From contig JAHEWK010000009.1 in assembly GCA_020740775.1 (NCBI GenBank), positions 1,240,001 through 1,304,000 on the forward strand: DNA of 64,000 bases. The letters are read 5' to 3'. A program made the translations under genes and the position numbers. This document shows, one piece after another, positions 31,572 to 42,374 of this stretch. The notes below the pieces were generated by a model. The model was given only the letters and a program-made list of their open reading frames with translations, ran no database searches and was not told the origin of the DNA. Origin of the DNA: Ilyonectria destructans (Eukaryota; Ascomycota; Sordariomycetes; Hypocreales; Nectriaceae). Position 1 is the stretch's first letter; each line of letters starts with the position of its first letter.

Positions 31572-33419
31572 ATGGCCGGTTTCCAATATGAGCCCCTCAA
31601 CGCATCGGATGACGAAATTCGTATACTCGATCTGCTACCTGGACCGGGGCCTATCTCTTGCCGTTTGAGGAACGTACGACTATCCGATCAACCCCAGTAT
31701 GAGACTCTTTCGTATTGCTGGGGTACCTCGCCGAAGAAAAGAGACATTTGTGTTAACGAGCATTCCATTTCTGTTGGGCTAAATCTCTATTCTGCTTTGC
31801 AGCATTTGCGAGGAACCGAAAACCATCGCTCGTTCTGGATCGACGCCATATGTATCAATCAACAAGACGCCGCCGAAAAGAATACCCAGATCCCTCTCAT
31901 GGGGAATATATACGAGCAGTGTTCGAGAGCCGTCATATGGCTGGGACCATCAGACATCTTGACAAGAAGAGCATTCCGTGTACTTCGTGTGCTCTTGGAA
32001 TACGCCCACATATGGCCGCTTGGCAACTTTCTGGTTTCTTTGCACGAGTGGCGCGATGCAAAGTTTAAGCTTGGCCAGACCACAGGCCGATCCCCCAAAA
32101 GCGACAAGATTCTGAAGAAGAACTGGTTCTGGGATCGCATCTTCGATTCTTTGGCAATTTGGTACCTGTGGAGGAGGCCGTGGTTTTCGCGCGTTTGGAT
32201 CCTGCAAGAGTGCACCGTCTGTCCCGATGCAATCGTCAAATGCGGCCACGATGAGATAAACTGGACACAGTTAATCCACTACAGCAGGGAAAAAGAGGAG
32301 CTCAACATACCATCGGAAGCTGAAGGGCCCATGCTTTCTCACCTTCATCGGAGGAGAGACGTTGAAATGGACCTCTTTGACGCTTTTGCAATCTACGAAG
32401 ATTCTTTGGCAACCAACCCGCGCGACAAGATTTATGGCGTCCTTGCGCTTGTCCACTCAAACGACTCGATCGATATAAACATAGACTACTCTAGGGATCC
32501 TTCAGACATCTACCTCGAGTTCACGACTGCAATCCTCAAGGCTAGGTCGGACCTAGACGTTCTCGTACGGGCTCGCGGCGACATACCCTATCCAGACGGG
32601 AAAAATCTCCCATCCTGGTCACTGAGTTGGGAAATAAGCCACAGCCAGCAGCTTTATTCTTTGTCCTTCTCACAAAACATGAAAGATCGTACTCCAAAAC
32701 CTCCCTCTCCCGACGACGTTCGCGTTACCCAGAACTCTCAGCCACAAGTAACATTCGCCGAGGATGGGAAGGTCCTAGGACTAAGCAGTGTAAGGTTCGA
32801 CGAGATTACGGCCGTAGGATTACCAATGCCGCGGAGCCATCTCTCGCCAAGGTCGAGGTTGCAGATGTTCAAAACGTATCTCTCTTGGCGGAAAATCTGC
32901 GACCTTGATTCCTCGACCGCTTATGAGCCCACTGGACAATCTCATCGTGAGGTTTTCTGGCGAATGCTGAAATGGTTCTTTCTGCATTCCGGATATGTCA
33001 AAGTGGCCAAGGAAAATGCAGAGTTGGACGCTTTTGATACAACTGTGGTAAAGCTCACTAGTCTTCTCCCGCACTACCTCTTCGGCATCCAAATCGGGAT
33101 AGGTCTTCTCGTCGTATGGGACGTCTTTCTCGAGTTTGCTTTCACCACTGGATTCTACACGGAAAGCCCGTCTTTTTTCTTCGAGGCTTCTGCGGGATGG
33201 GGAAGAACAATGGTCAGGACGTCGGGCGGATTCGTGGGTCTCGCGCCATCTACCGTCAAGGTTGGCGATGTCATCTTTCTGGCCAGCGGGTCGAGGGCGC
33301 CGCTGACATTTAGGTCATACGGCGCGAGGTGGAGGCTCATAGGGGAGACGTATGTTCACGGCATCATGTCTGGGCAGGCATTTGACAGCAGTAAATGCGA
33401 GATGATGTGGGTAGAATGA
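31572..33419 (+). CDS. HET-domain protein (heterokaryon incompatibility)
   Basis: Single exon, 615 aa from the ATG at 31572; the frame is open a little further up without ATG. The HET domain includes QYETLSYCWGTS (about residues 43-54), SFWIDAICINQQDAAEKNTQ and IYEQCSRAVIWLGPSD, then FSRVWILQECTVCPDAIVKC. The block TNPRDKIYGVLALVHSNDS and the second conserved NLPSWSLSWE follow. There is a hydrophobic segment near residues 495-520, and the C-terminus carries GGFVGLAPSTVKVGDVIFLA and TYVHGIMSGQAF, the common HET tail. Role: probable non-self recognition/cell death. It is similar in plan but clearly diverged from the HET protein at 24508. Confidence 0.9.
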   Translation: MAGFQYEPLNASDDEIRILDLLPGPGPISCRLRNVRLSDQPQYETLSYCWGTSPKKRDICVNEHSISVGLNLYSALQHLRGTENHRSFWIDAICINQQDAAEKNTQIPLMGNIYEQCSRAVIWLGPSDILTRRAFRVLRVLLEYAHIWPLGNFLVSLHEWRDAKFKLGQTTGRSPKSDKILKKNWFWDRIFDSLAIWYLWRRPWFSRVWILQECTVCPDAIVKCGHDEINWTQLIHYSREKEELNIPSEAEGPMLSHLHRRRDVEMDLFDAFAIYEDSLATNPRDKIYGVLALVHSNDSIDINIDYSRDPSDIYLEFTTAILKARSDLDVLVRARGDIPYPDGKNLPSWSLSWEISHSQQLYSLSFSQNMKDRTPKPPSPDDVRVTQNSQPQVTFAEDGKVLGLSSVRFDEITAVGLPMPRSHLSPRSRLQMFKTYLSWRKICDLDSSTAYEPTGQSHREVFWRMLKWFFLHSGYVKVAKENAELDAFDTTVVKLTSLLPHYLFGIQIGIGLLVVWDVFLEFAFTTGFYTESPSFFFEASAGWGRTMVRTSGGFVGLAPSTVKVGDVIFLASGSRAPLTFRSYGARWRLIGETYVHGIMSGQAFDSSKCEMMWVE

Positions 33420-33581
33420 GTCTAGGTACTCAGTGGCCTCTTGGTAGTTTGGATAGTTTAGGAGACACTTCATTCTGTATTGCTATTTCCAAAGTACATG
33501 ACATATATATCGAAATCGCGCTGTCTAATTCTATTCTAAAGGAGACCATCTTCGCCTGCTTTAATGATTCTAGAATTTCAC

Positions 33582-35346
33582 TTACACACCAGAGTCCTCT
33601 TGCTCAACCTCGTTCTCCTCCTGGAATGTTTCCCAAGCATCGCAGATGTCGGACATTGTCGTGTTGTTGACCATTGCCGGGATTTCACTCTGGCGCTCAA
33701 TGAACTGAACGGCAAAGCCCTCCGATGTATGCCAGCCAATGTGGCAGTGCATCAGCCACACACCGGGGTTGTCTGTCTCCCAGGCCATCACTAGGTACCC
33801 AGAGGCAGGGAGCATGGCAGTGTCGCGCCTGGGCGGGTTGCTCGTGTTGAGGGTCACAGAGGACGAGTATGTGCCAGTGCCCTGGGCGAGGATGAAGAAG
33901 TCGTGGCCGTGGAGATGGATCGGGTGAGGAACTGCCATTGTGGTCTCCACGACAAAGTAGACCCATTCGTTCGCGTCGTCAAGTTGAATGATAGCATCTT
34001 GAGTCTCGAAATCAGTCGTGCCATTGGCTACCGATTGCAGAGTTGGGTTTTCCCAGTCAACCAGCATGGTGGTGCTGTTGAGGTACCACTTGAAAAGACC
34101 GGCGGTGTTCTTAGACACTGTAGCAGCGTCCAGTGCGCTCCAATCTGCCGAGGAAACTGTTTTGGAAATGTAGGGACTGAGACTTGTCTCATCTTCGCAG
34201 CTATCGGTGTACGAGTACGCAGTTGTGGAAGGGGTGCTGGGGCTATCGCCGTAGTAAACGATTCCTTTGATATTGTCGGAGCTGTCGTTGTCGGAACAAG
34301 CAGATTGAGGGATCGCGCGCATCCAAAAGTTGTCGGCAACATCAGCTTGGTCTGCAGTAACGATGATATCGTATCGTTGTCCTAGAGCTTTGTTAGCATA
34401 ATACGAACAGAATAATTAGACCTGGAGAGAACTTACCCATGCTTATATCCAACACCGTTGTGTTGTAAGGCTCAATGGGAACGAGATCGGAAGCAATCAC
34501 CATCATGGTATGGTTATCAATCGAAAATTTCCAATGAGTATCGACGGCAGCATTCACTAGCCGCATGCGATAAGAGGTGCCGCTCGTGAATGACACGTTG
34601 AAGCGCGTTCCTGTCTGGGAGGAGTCACCATCATCGCCATACACGTTTGTGCCATTGATGAGACCGTTATCAAGGGTAGGCGGGCCACTTGTCTCAGCAG
34701 ACGAGTATAGCTCATCGACGGTCTGATGGTCCCAATCGTTGAGGAAGACCAAGCCAAGATCTTCTTCGTAGTTTGCAGTGGCTGGGCCATTGATAATAAT
34801 GCCGCCAAAGATACCCTGCCAAGCTTGCAGGCCAAAGTGAGAGTGGTACCAAGACGAGCCGTATTGCGTGGCCTTCCACGTATATGTGGTCGACTCGCTG
34901 ACTGCAAGGGGACACTGGGTGATTGAAACGACTCCATCATTCTGGTTGGTGAAGTTTTGACGGATACCGTGCCAATGGATGCTGGTGCCGTTGAGAGAGG
35001 TGGTTAGAGAATTGGTGACATGGATGGTAACAGTGTCGCCCCAGTCGGCAAAGATGGTAGGGCCGGGGATGGAGCCATTTACAGCCATGGCTGACCGCGA
35101 AACTCCATCCGGAGCAACGGTTACATCTGTCAACTCGAACCAATACTCGCGTGTAACTCCGGTATCGACATACTCGGTATTGTAGTCCGTGTCGATGGAG
35201 TAGTCACACCATTCTGACCGGGTGGTTGCCGTGTTTCCGCTGCACGACGAGACAGCTCTTGAGCCCAGGGCCTTTGAGCTCATGGCCAGTCCAGCTGAGG
35301 CCAAGGTAGCAGCAAGGGTGCCGGCTAAAAAGAGAGAGGACCTCAT
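33582..35346 (-). CDS. Ascomycete laccase (multicopper oxidase), secreted
   Basis: Two exons: 34437-35346 and 33582-34381. The intron 34382-34436 begins GTAAGT and ends CTCTAG, and splicing joins DISMG to QRYDIIVTADQADV. Signal peptide MRSSLFLAGTLAATLASAGL. All four copper signatures are present: SIHWHGIRQ, WYHSHFGLQ, HPIHLHGHDFFIL and HCHIGWHTSEGFAVQF (the T1 Cys and T2/T3 His). The protein ends with DSGV, the C-terminal plug processed in asco-laccases (DSGL/V/I). About 570 aa. It oxidises phenols with reduction of O2 to water, outside the cell. Numerous N-glycosylation sequons. Confidence 0.93.
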
Positions 35347-36421
35347 CTTAATATATTGAATCGAGGTACTTGAAAGAAATCAAATGAGAGATAGAGTAGT
35401 TAATGTAAATATTCGTAAGCTTCAGATCCAAGTCATGGGGTGGAGACTGTAGTTGATGTGAGGCGCGTGTCAATGGATGGAAGTGTATGAATCGTCTTAG
35501 AACTGTCCTGGGCAACTCTTATAACTATTTTCTCGTCGACAGGCTTTTGGAGGTCTCCAATGCTATCGAACGATGTCTCACCTATTCCAGACGTATACGA
35601 ACAATTGCTACGTAGTAGGTTCGCTGATCGACAATCCCAAACGTGATGTCGGCTAGCAAATCCCGTCCTCGTCAGCGAGAGGCTGTGCGAGTGTGGATCA
35701 CGATGGCATCAATTGCCCTTCGTGGAAAATTCCGCCGATGCGTCTTCTCCTATCTACGCTACCCCGGACGCCATCGCGGTAAGAGTCAGGTGAACCTTCA
35801 CCGAAGCGCCATCGACCGTTTGGGGAACAATCTCGGCACTTGGTTCATGCAAATGGAAGTTCCCGCTCCAATCGGATATCGGTCGTCCGTTTCTGCTGAC
35901 GCCAACAGAAACGAATGCTCTCTTTCAGGTAGATGAAGCGCGTAGGCCGTGCCGAATTACCCACTCGGTGACGCGTTGGCGATGCTGACGTAGTTACATC
36001 GATCGCATCTAACGTAGTATTGGGAGTCAATAAGACGGGTCTTATTCAAACATATCACATTATAACCCTCGCTATTGCCGATTCTGTCCATTGTCCCCTC
36101 GCTCAGTGGCTGAGCCACACTCCAAGCGAAGCGTTTGAAGCCGCGCAATGAAGGCGCGGCCACCCCGCCACAAGGCAGAGAGCAGGGGATGAACGCCGAT
36201 CCTACGGTATACGCGTGTTCGCCAGCCCCTGGTCTGCAAATTCAGGGGCCAAGGGCCATGTTTCATGGCACCAGATCATCTTGGGTCACGGGTCCTTGAT
36301 GGCGATTTACTTTTCATAAATCTACCTCATGGCCACTCTCATGACGGTGTGCATCTCACTCAATCCAATCTCTAGAACATATTCAAAACAAGAATCCTGC
36401 AATCATCGCAACACTGCCAAT
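35347..36421. other. Intergenic, 1.07 kb
   Basis: Divergent promoters of the laccase and the small secreted protein. Open frames at 35643-35936 show no family features. No gene supported. Confidence 0.45.
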
Positions 36422-37076
36422 ATGCACTCTATTCTCTCCCTCGTCTTTCCGACCTTGTTCCTATCGGGCATAGCGTCTGCCAAGTCTAGTAGCTCGGATG
36501 CGTTCCAGATCTATGGGTACGGCACAGGGATTGGTGGCGCCCAGCTATTTTCGTCCGGAGGTGAGTTACGCCCGATCGGGACTCTACCGACATTGCGCTG
36601 ATTTATCCAGGGGACACCTTCTTCGGCGACTATCAATTGGCCAACGACACTGAGGCCGCACCTGTCGTGTGTAAGTTCGAATCAATCAATACTGGGCATT
36701 TCAGTTTTAACGTAAAGTAGTTACGACGAGTGATGGCGTTTGGCTGGGCTCCCCCAACTCGACAATCTTCTCCGACTCCGATCTCCCATCTTGGTCCAAC
36801 TACACCTTTTCTGTCCCGTCAGCCGGGTCTTCGGCCCACGACGTCAGCTTCCTCAGTAGCACCAACAGCACTTCGGGTGTGTTCACGACTGGCTTTACTT
36901 TCTACGGCACATTCATTTTTGTCACGGGCACGAGTGGCAGCATGGAGTCCCTCTGGTATGCCCTTCCGACGGACACAGACGGCATATATAAATTGAACTG
37001 GAACACCACGGGCGATGATACTGATGGAAAGATATTGCTCACTTTGAAGAAAAACCCTCCTTCTAGTTCCAAGTGA
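36422..37076 (+). CDS. Small secreted protein of unknown function
   Basis: Three exons: 36422-36560, 36611-36670 and 36721-37076, with 50-bp introns (GTGAGT...CCAG and GTAAGT...GTAG). The spliced product is 184 aa. It starts with a signal peptide MHSILSLVFPTLFLSGIASA and the mature part begins KSSSSDAFQIYGYGTGIGGA. Later blocks include DGVWLGSPNSTIFSDSDLP and FTTGFTFYGTFIFVTGTSG, Gly/Ser/Thr-rich with several NxS/T sites, suggesting a beta-rich extracellular protein. Cysteines are absent. Similar short secreted proteins of ascomycetes are unassigned. Without splicing only the first exon is visible, so it is easily missed. Confidence 0.7.
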
Positions 37077-37465
37077 TGGACAATCATTGTATTGCCTCAT
37101 CAATAGCATCAGATGGCGTGCGAGCATGCCAAAGATGGTGTTGGTACCATAAGCTAGGGATTGGGTGGTTGATCCATTCCTTTCATGTCTTTGTTATAGA
37201 GCCTTTAGAATCAATTCCGTTTGTTGGCGGTGTGTTGGAGTAGCTATCAGCTGGTTACTCCTAACGGAGTTGTCAATAAGAATACAGTCGTTTCATCATA
37301 CGCATTGATAGGCATTCCAGGGCTCGAGAACATTGAGATTTCCCTAACAAACTATATGTTGACCTGAATGTGGCACTCGGAGCATCACAACCAAAGCAAG
37401 ATCGTCATCCATAACTCTCTAATCGTGGCTTCTACCAAAGTAACCCAAAACCATCTTTTCATGAC
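37077..37465. other. Intergenic
   Basis: No gene recognised. Confidence 0.45.
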
Positions 37466-37669
37466 TTAGTAAGATAGGACAGGAAGCAACCCCTGTTCCT
37501 GAGCTTCCTCAATCGCCTTCTCATAAGCGACCACGGCCGCTTGGTAGGCTATCTCTGATTTCTCATTCTGCTCCCTCTTCGTAGCATCTCCGCCGCCTAA
37601 GCCAGTTACGGCCGCAAAGTATACATCCGCTAGCCTTTTGCAAGCAATCAGGGCAAAGATTTGATTGCA
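37466..37669 (-). pseudogene. Orphan last exon of a lost gene
   Basis: An acceptor-like TTTACTTCCAG (ending 37670) is followed by 67 coding-like codons: CNQIFALIACKRLADVYFAA and VTGLGGGDATKREQNEK, then SEIAYQAAVVAYEKAIEEAQ and a short tail before TAA. The composition (Ala/Glu-rich helix) is clearly protein-like, but there is no start codon. The sequence upstream is AT-rich debris (37740-38000), so the 5' part was probably replaced. Family not recognised. Confidence 0.45.
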
Positions 37670-37739
37670 CTGGAAGTAAAGGCTTCACATCATCAAAAGT
37701 CAGCAATTATTCAACATTAGAAGATAGGCAGCCCAGCAG

Positions 37740-38010
37740 ATTAGAAATTAAATATATTATAAGATGAATAAAATATTTTCTAGTTTATATTCTGTAGATA
37801 TCCCATAGAATATTATTATTATGATATTTGATTTTAATTAATCTTTAAATACCGGTATTGTTTCTTATCTTTATATTTAATTAAAATATACCTACCCTAC
37901 AGGAACTTTCTATTTTTAGCTGCCTACGGGTACCCGTGGGAAAAGATTAGCGCTTATGGATACCCACGGGCCTACCCAAATTTTGCTTGGGTACCCAATT
38001 TTACGCCCTA
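37740..38010. mobile_element. AT-rich island, probably a decayed transposon remnant
   Basis: 37740-37920 is extremely AT-rich. It is followed at 37920-38010 by interleaved copies of GGGTACCC and TACCCGTGGG/TACCCACGGG in both orientations, as in terminal regions of fungal DNA transposons. No open frame survives. The AT bias fits RIP or long decay. Element family not identifiable from sequence alone. Confidence 0.4.
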
Positions 38011-39422
38011 GATGCGAATCAGGCATCCGATAGCACTTTAGCTTCCCATTCTTGACAATCGTATCAACCGAGTTCTATGTTGATATTACGCTAGGAAAGC
38101 TTCTAGTGCTATCGGACCTTTGGCCAGCGGAGTCATTGTCTTAACGTCCACAAGTGTCATACCGCCGGGGTGTATCCGTCGACAATTGCAACACCGGAGC
38201 AGAGCATGATGTTCCCTTCGCCAAGATCTTGCTAAGTCGTAGTCATTTTCAGTCTTAATACTGTACGAAATGGCTCGGATTCTGAGACGTGCTGGTTGAC
38301 TTTGCATCTCAGTTGTGTTGGTATTTTCAAGGTCCCAGGCGGTATTGTGGCGTCTCCTCTTCAACTGCATTACTGATGAGTCCACTATCATTTCTACAAT
38401 ATGATCCTCTCTCTCCCTTTTCGTAGATAACGCATCGGCGATAAACTTGCTGTTGGAAGATGACCCTGTATTACGAAATCCCGGATAAATTGATAGCATG
38501 ACCTTAGTCAGAGGGGTGTCAGAAAACCCCTCTCTGACCAGCCCGTTTCATCCGGGCCCAAGCAATCATTAACACAAACACTATTGCCCTGATCAAATTG
38601 ACGGTAATGGATTCATCACTTGCCCGTTCCGTTGTAACCTGTGAAGTGAGTAAATCATCAGACTGCGCTTTTGCTCACTCTCGTCTAGAATGCATTGAAA
38701 ACTGACCAAGCGCCTCCTGGGTCACGTCAGTTTGGACTTTGTATAGATTTCTCGGCATATCGTGGCAATTACTTCCACTTGGTATGATTTCTGAATAACT
38801 AGATAGCCCAGCAATGATGACATTCTCTTGGCTCACCCTATGCCGGCTGAATTCCGTCGAGGAATATGTTTTGGTCAATCAGGAATACGACGCCTCATTC
38901 TTGACTTTCGTGGTACGCCACGATTCAAGTATCGATCAAGTCCCCAACAACGGTGGGAAAAATAATATAAACAGAAATTGTACTCAGACAAAAGAAGTTG
39001 GCGGCTTGGAGATGTGATGACATTGAAGCAGCAAATTTCAGCAAAGAACTGAGTGAAGGGTACGCAAAAGAAAAGCTAGAGGCGTTGTTTGTATTGACCG
39101 TGTCCACTCCCCCGAGGTTTGGCAGCTTCTTATGTCGGATATTGGATAAGAAGTGAGTGAAAGAGATGATAATAAAACCCGAAAGATTAAGTGGAGAGCT
39201 AGTTGTGCAACTTTCCGTCGCCTTGAGAACTTAGTACTCCAAAGCCTATGACAGCTTATTTGTATATGTCATGAAATCCATTCCATTTGTGTCAATGTCA
39301 ATTTCTTGTCATCAATGGACCAAAGGATTGCTCTATATGCACCATTATTTGTTCTATCCAAATCCTTGATCCATGCTCTATATCACCGTTAAGCGCAGTC
39401 TCCCAGCGACCACACCGGTGTG
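38011..39422. other. Intergenic, 1.4 kb with weak coding traces
   Basis: Open frames at 38086-38499 and 38675-38878 (both minus) have some coding character, the latter beginning MTKTYSSTEFSRHRVSQENV with a possible intron 38639-38702. Neither resembles a known family and the phases are ambiguous. No gene is called. Confidence 0.3.
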
Positions 39423-41204
39423 TTAATCAATTTTCATGTTGAAGATAGTGTAGTGTCGGATGTTCTCTCCATACTTGATGAAGATGAAAGCAAGCGGGAT
39501 CATTAGGACAGCAATAAACGCCAGGAGCGAGGCGCCCCACCCTAGACCCAGTGCCTCGAACATCTTTCGCCCTGCCAGGGGTAGAAGGGCTCCTAGAAGG
39601 GAGCGGAATACGGTGCTTGCGGCAATGGCAGATACGGAATGTGCAGTATATGCATCTACCAAGTAGATTGAGATTGACATCTACGTGTATTAGTTGACCA
39701 AGAATATAGAAAAAGGTTCGAATTGCACTTACAAATGCTGTGACCATGCCAATTCCGACAAAACTTGTGCCGATGATGGGCAGAATCCAGTGTTCGTCCT
39801 TATCAGCCGTCCAGCCAAACAGGAACAGACCCACTGGCACGAACATGGAGCCTAGGGCCATGATAGGGAGACGGTATTCAGGTTTAGGCTCTCCGCCGTT
39901 CTTCTTAGTAAGGCGCTGAAATATCCGATCGGACATACCTCCCGCGATACCCAATCCTATCATCGAACCTACACCGAAGCCGATATAAGAAAGGCCGACT
40001 TGTCCTGTTGTAAACCCGTATTGCTGTTGAAAAACCATTGGAATGGCAGTGAAAAGGAGGTACAGGTATCCGTAGACCATGGCCATGTAAAGGGAGAGCG
40101 AGAAGACGATGGGTGAAAATAGCAGCATCTTACCCGGTCGGATGGTCGCAGCCTTGAAGAGTTCCTTGGTTGTGCGTCCTGTATCAAGAGCCGAACGGAG
40201 CTTGGGATTTCCAGTCTCTTTGCGAAGCTTCTTTGTCTTTTTCTCGAGGAGAGTGCGCGCATCTGTCTCGCGCATGAAGGCGAAACCGAGAATCACGATG
40301 GCACCGCCCTAGGATGAGGTCATGTTAGCTATGGTTGCACTCACATCTTGGGCTTGACTCAACTCACCACTATCGATACAACCCAGAATGACCAACGCCA
40401 GTCTTTAGCTTCTGTCAAGTAGCCACCCGCTATAATGTGTCGTCAGTTCAACAGTTCAAGTCTCGACAACGACATTTTCCTACCGATAGGACCAATAACG
40501 GGGCCCATGAGCGGGCCCATGGCCCATGAAGCCATAGCAGCCCCGCGATGCTCTGGGGCGATAATATCGGCCAATGTACCAGCCCCCAGAGTCAGAGGGC
40601 AGCAGCCCGCAAGGCCAGCCAGTAGTCGAAAAATGATGAGGCTTGGCAGATCTGGAGCTTTTGCGCACGCGACGTTGAACACAACGAATAGGACATTGCA
40701 GACATTGTAGATGGGGTTCTTGCCGAACATCTCGGACAAGGGTGCAACGACGAGGGGTCCAAAGCAGTATCCGAGGAGATATACAGAGACGATGAATGAG
40801 GCAAGTTCTTGGTTCGTAGAGTTGAACTCGATCATGACTTGTTTGATGCTCGGCGAGAAGATGGACGATGCGAGGGGCCTAAACTCGGTTAGCACCATAT
40901 TCCGCCTCAAAGTATTTGTATTGGAAACATACGTGACGAATGTGATGGAGGATACGAGGGCGACCGTCATAACCTTTTTCCCTTGCGACCAGTTATGGGG
41001 GTTTGCGGGGTCATCTGGGCCTTCCCAGTCGACGACATTAGGATCTCGAGGGGGAGGAGCTTCAAGCTCGACCGATGTCGTGCTGCCCTCAAGATCCTCA
41101 AGATCTCGGTCTTTCCTGTCTGTATCGGGACGTGGTGGTGCGGTGCTGGCGGTTCCGAGTCGGCCGTACGCCTCTCCCGCGTTGATGTCGTCGAGCAAAA
41201 TCAT
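39423..41204 (-). CDS. MFS transporter, DHA1 / polyamine-transporter-like
   Basis: Five exons: 40933-41204, 40484-40878, 40368-40429, 40308-39733 and 39680-39423. Splicing restores FVTPLASSIFSPSIKQVM, GPVIGPIAGGYLTEAKDWRW and FWVVSIVGGAIVILGFAFMR, all DHA1 hallmarks. ATG is at 41204; upstream in-frame sequence has no ATG. The N-terminal tail ends DPNVVDWEGPDDPANPHNWS, the typical lead-in of Tpo-like drug:H+ antiporters; RLLAGLAGCCPLTLGAGTLADI is the TM4-5 motif. About 520 aa, 12 TM. Likely exports drugs, polyamines or a fungal metabolite. The regulator at 42375 is divergent from it. Confidence 0.88.
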
Positions 41205-42374
41205 CGAGACCGGCGTCTTCGTTCCAAGCTGGCGACGCTTTGCACGGTGGCGAGGGCAAATATTCCAATATTTGCCAAAGTGATGGCCAGGAAGACAATG
41301 GAGTGTCTTGGGACGAGGAGAACTCGAGGGTGGGGGGCTGGGAGAGAATGGCTGATATGCGTCCACCAAGCTCGCTAGATGGAACAGGCCATGATCAGTG
41401 ATGCAAGATTGAATCTCGCGTCGTAAGCCCCTACTCCACGGACCCGGGCTGCCGCTGGGATTGAGGGGAAGGGATGCTTAGTGAACATCGGGCAAAGGTG
41501 ATAAAGAAGGCCGAAATCTAAGCTCATGACAAGGCTTCATGGATAATACCCCACAAGGCGTCTTAGATGCAAATGACACCGCAGGTCGGGGTTACAATAC
41601 GGCCATGCTATTGGCTCGTTCGGGGTGGTGCAGCAGCCAAGTTGCCGAGTCCGCGGATATTGCAACGTCCGCGGACTTTTGCACGCCGACGCTAGGGATT
41701 AGTCCTGATCAATTTTCATACGATTCAACGTGGTAATTTGAGATCCAAGACAGTACATTACCCCGACTTTCAACGGTTTTTATAAGATCGGAAAATACCC
41801 AGTAATATTGATTCTGTTATCGATCGACGGTCAGTTTGTCTACGCAAGTCGTGCTCTTGTAAGTCTTGAGCTGCATCGTCCGACCACCGATCCGCTTAAC
41901 AGCGCTAAATCCATATCGACAAGGTGGAGCTTATCTGGCTCACGTTAAATCGGGAACGGAACCGAATGCGACCGGATTTAGGAGATGCCGTTGCCAAGTC
42001 CGGCCTCACCAATCGAACGGTCCAGGTGAATGGCCCTCGCAGGCGAATCCCGGCGGTCCCGGGCTCCAATTCTACCTCTCCATCTCCACTGTCACGTCGG
42101 ATTTTCTCTACTATTTCTGCTCCGACTGCCGATGCCCAGCATTCGTGGTACGGCTTTGGTTGGCACTTCGTAAATTTACGTCAGGCTGCATAGCGCAGTT
42201 TCCGAGCTACTCGAGGATCCAGATGCCGGATAGCCGGGCTGTGGGCATCTGTAGAAATTCGACGGACCACGCAGATCCCCTATGTTCTTCCCATTGTCAA
42301 TTGATCATTTGACGCCCTCTTCCTCACGCAATTACACCAGTATTCGAGGGGCCGTCTGCCCTCTGAGATAGACA
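41205..42374. promoter_or_regulatory. Divergent promoter of DHA1 carrier and Zn2Cys6 regulator
   Basis: 1.17 kb with no gene. It contains two exact copies of the palindrome TCCGCGGA (41650-41657 and 41668-41675), within GTCCGCGGAT and GTCCGCGGAC. This is the form of site bound by Zn2Cys6 dimers; TCCGCGGA is the yeast PDRE consensus. Confidence 0.6.
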
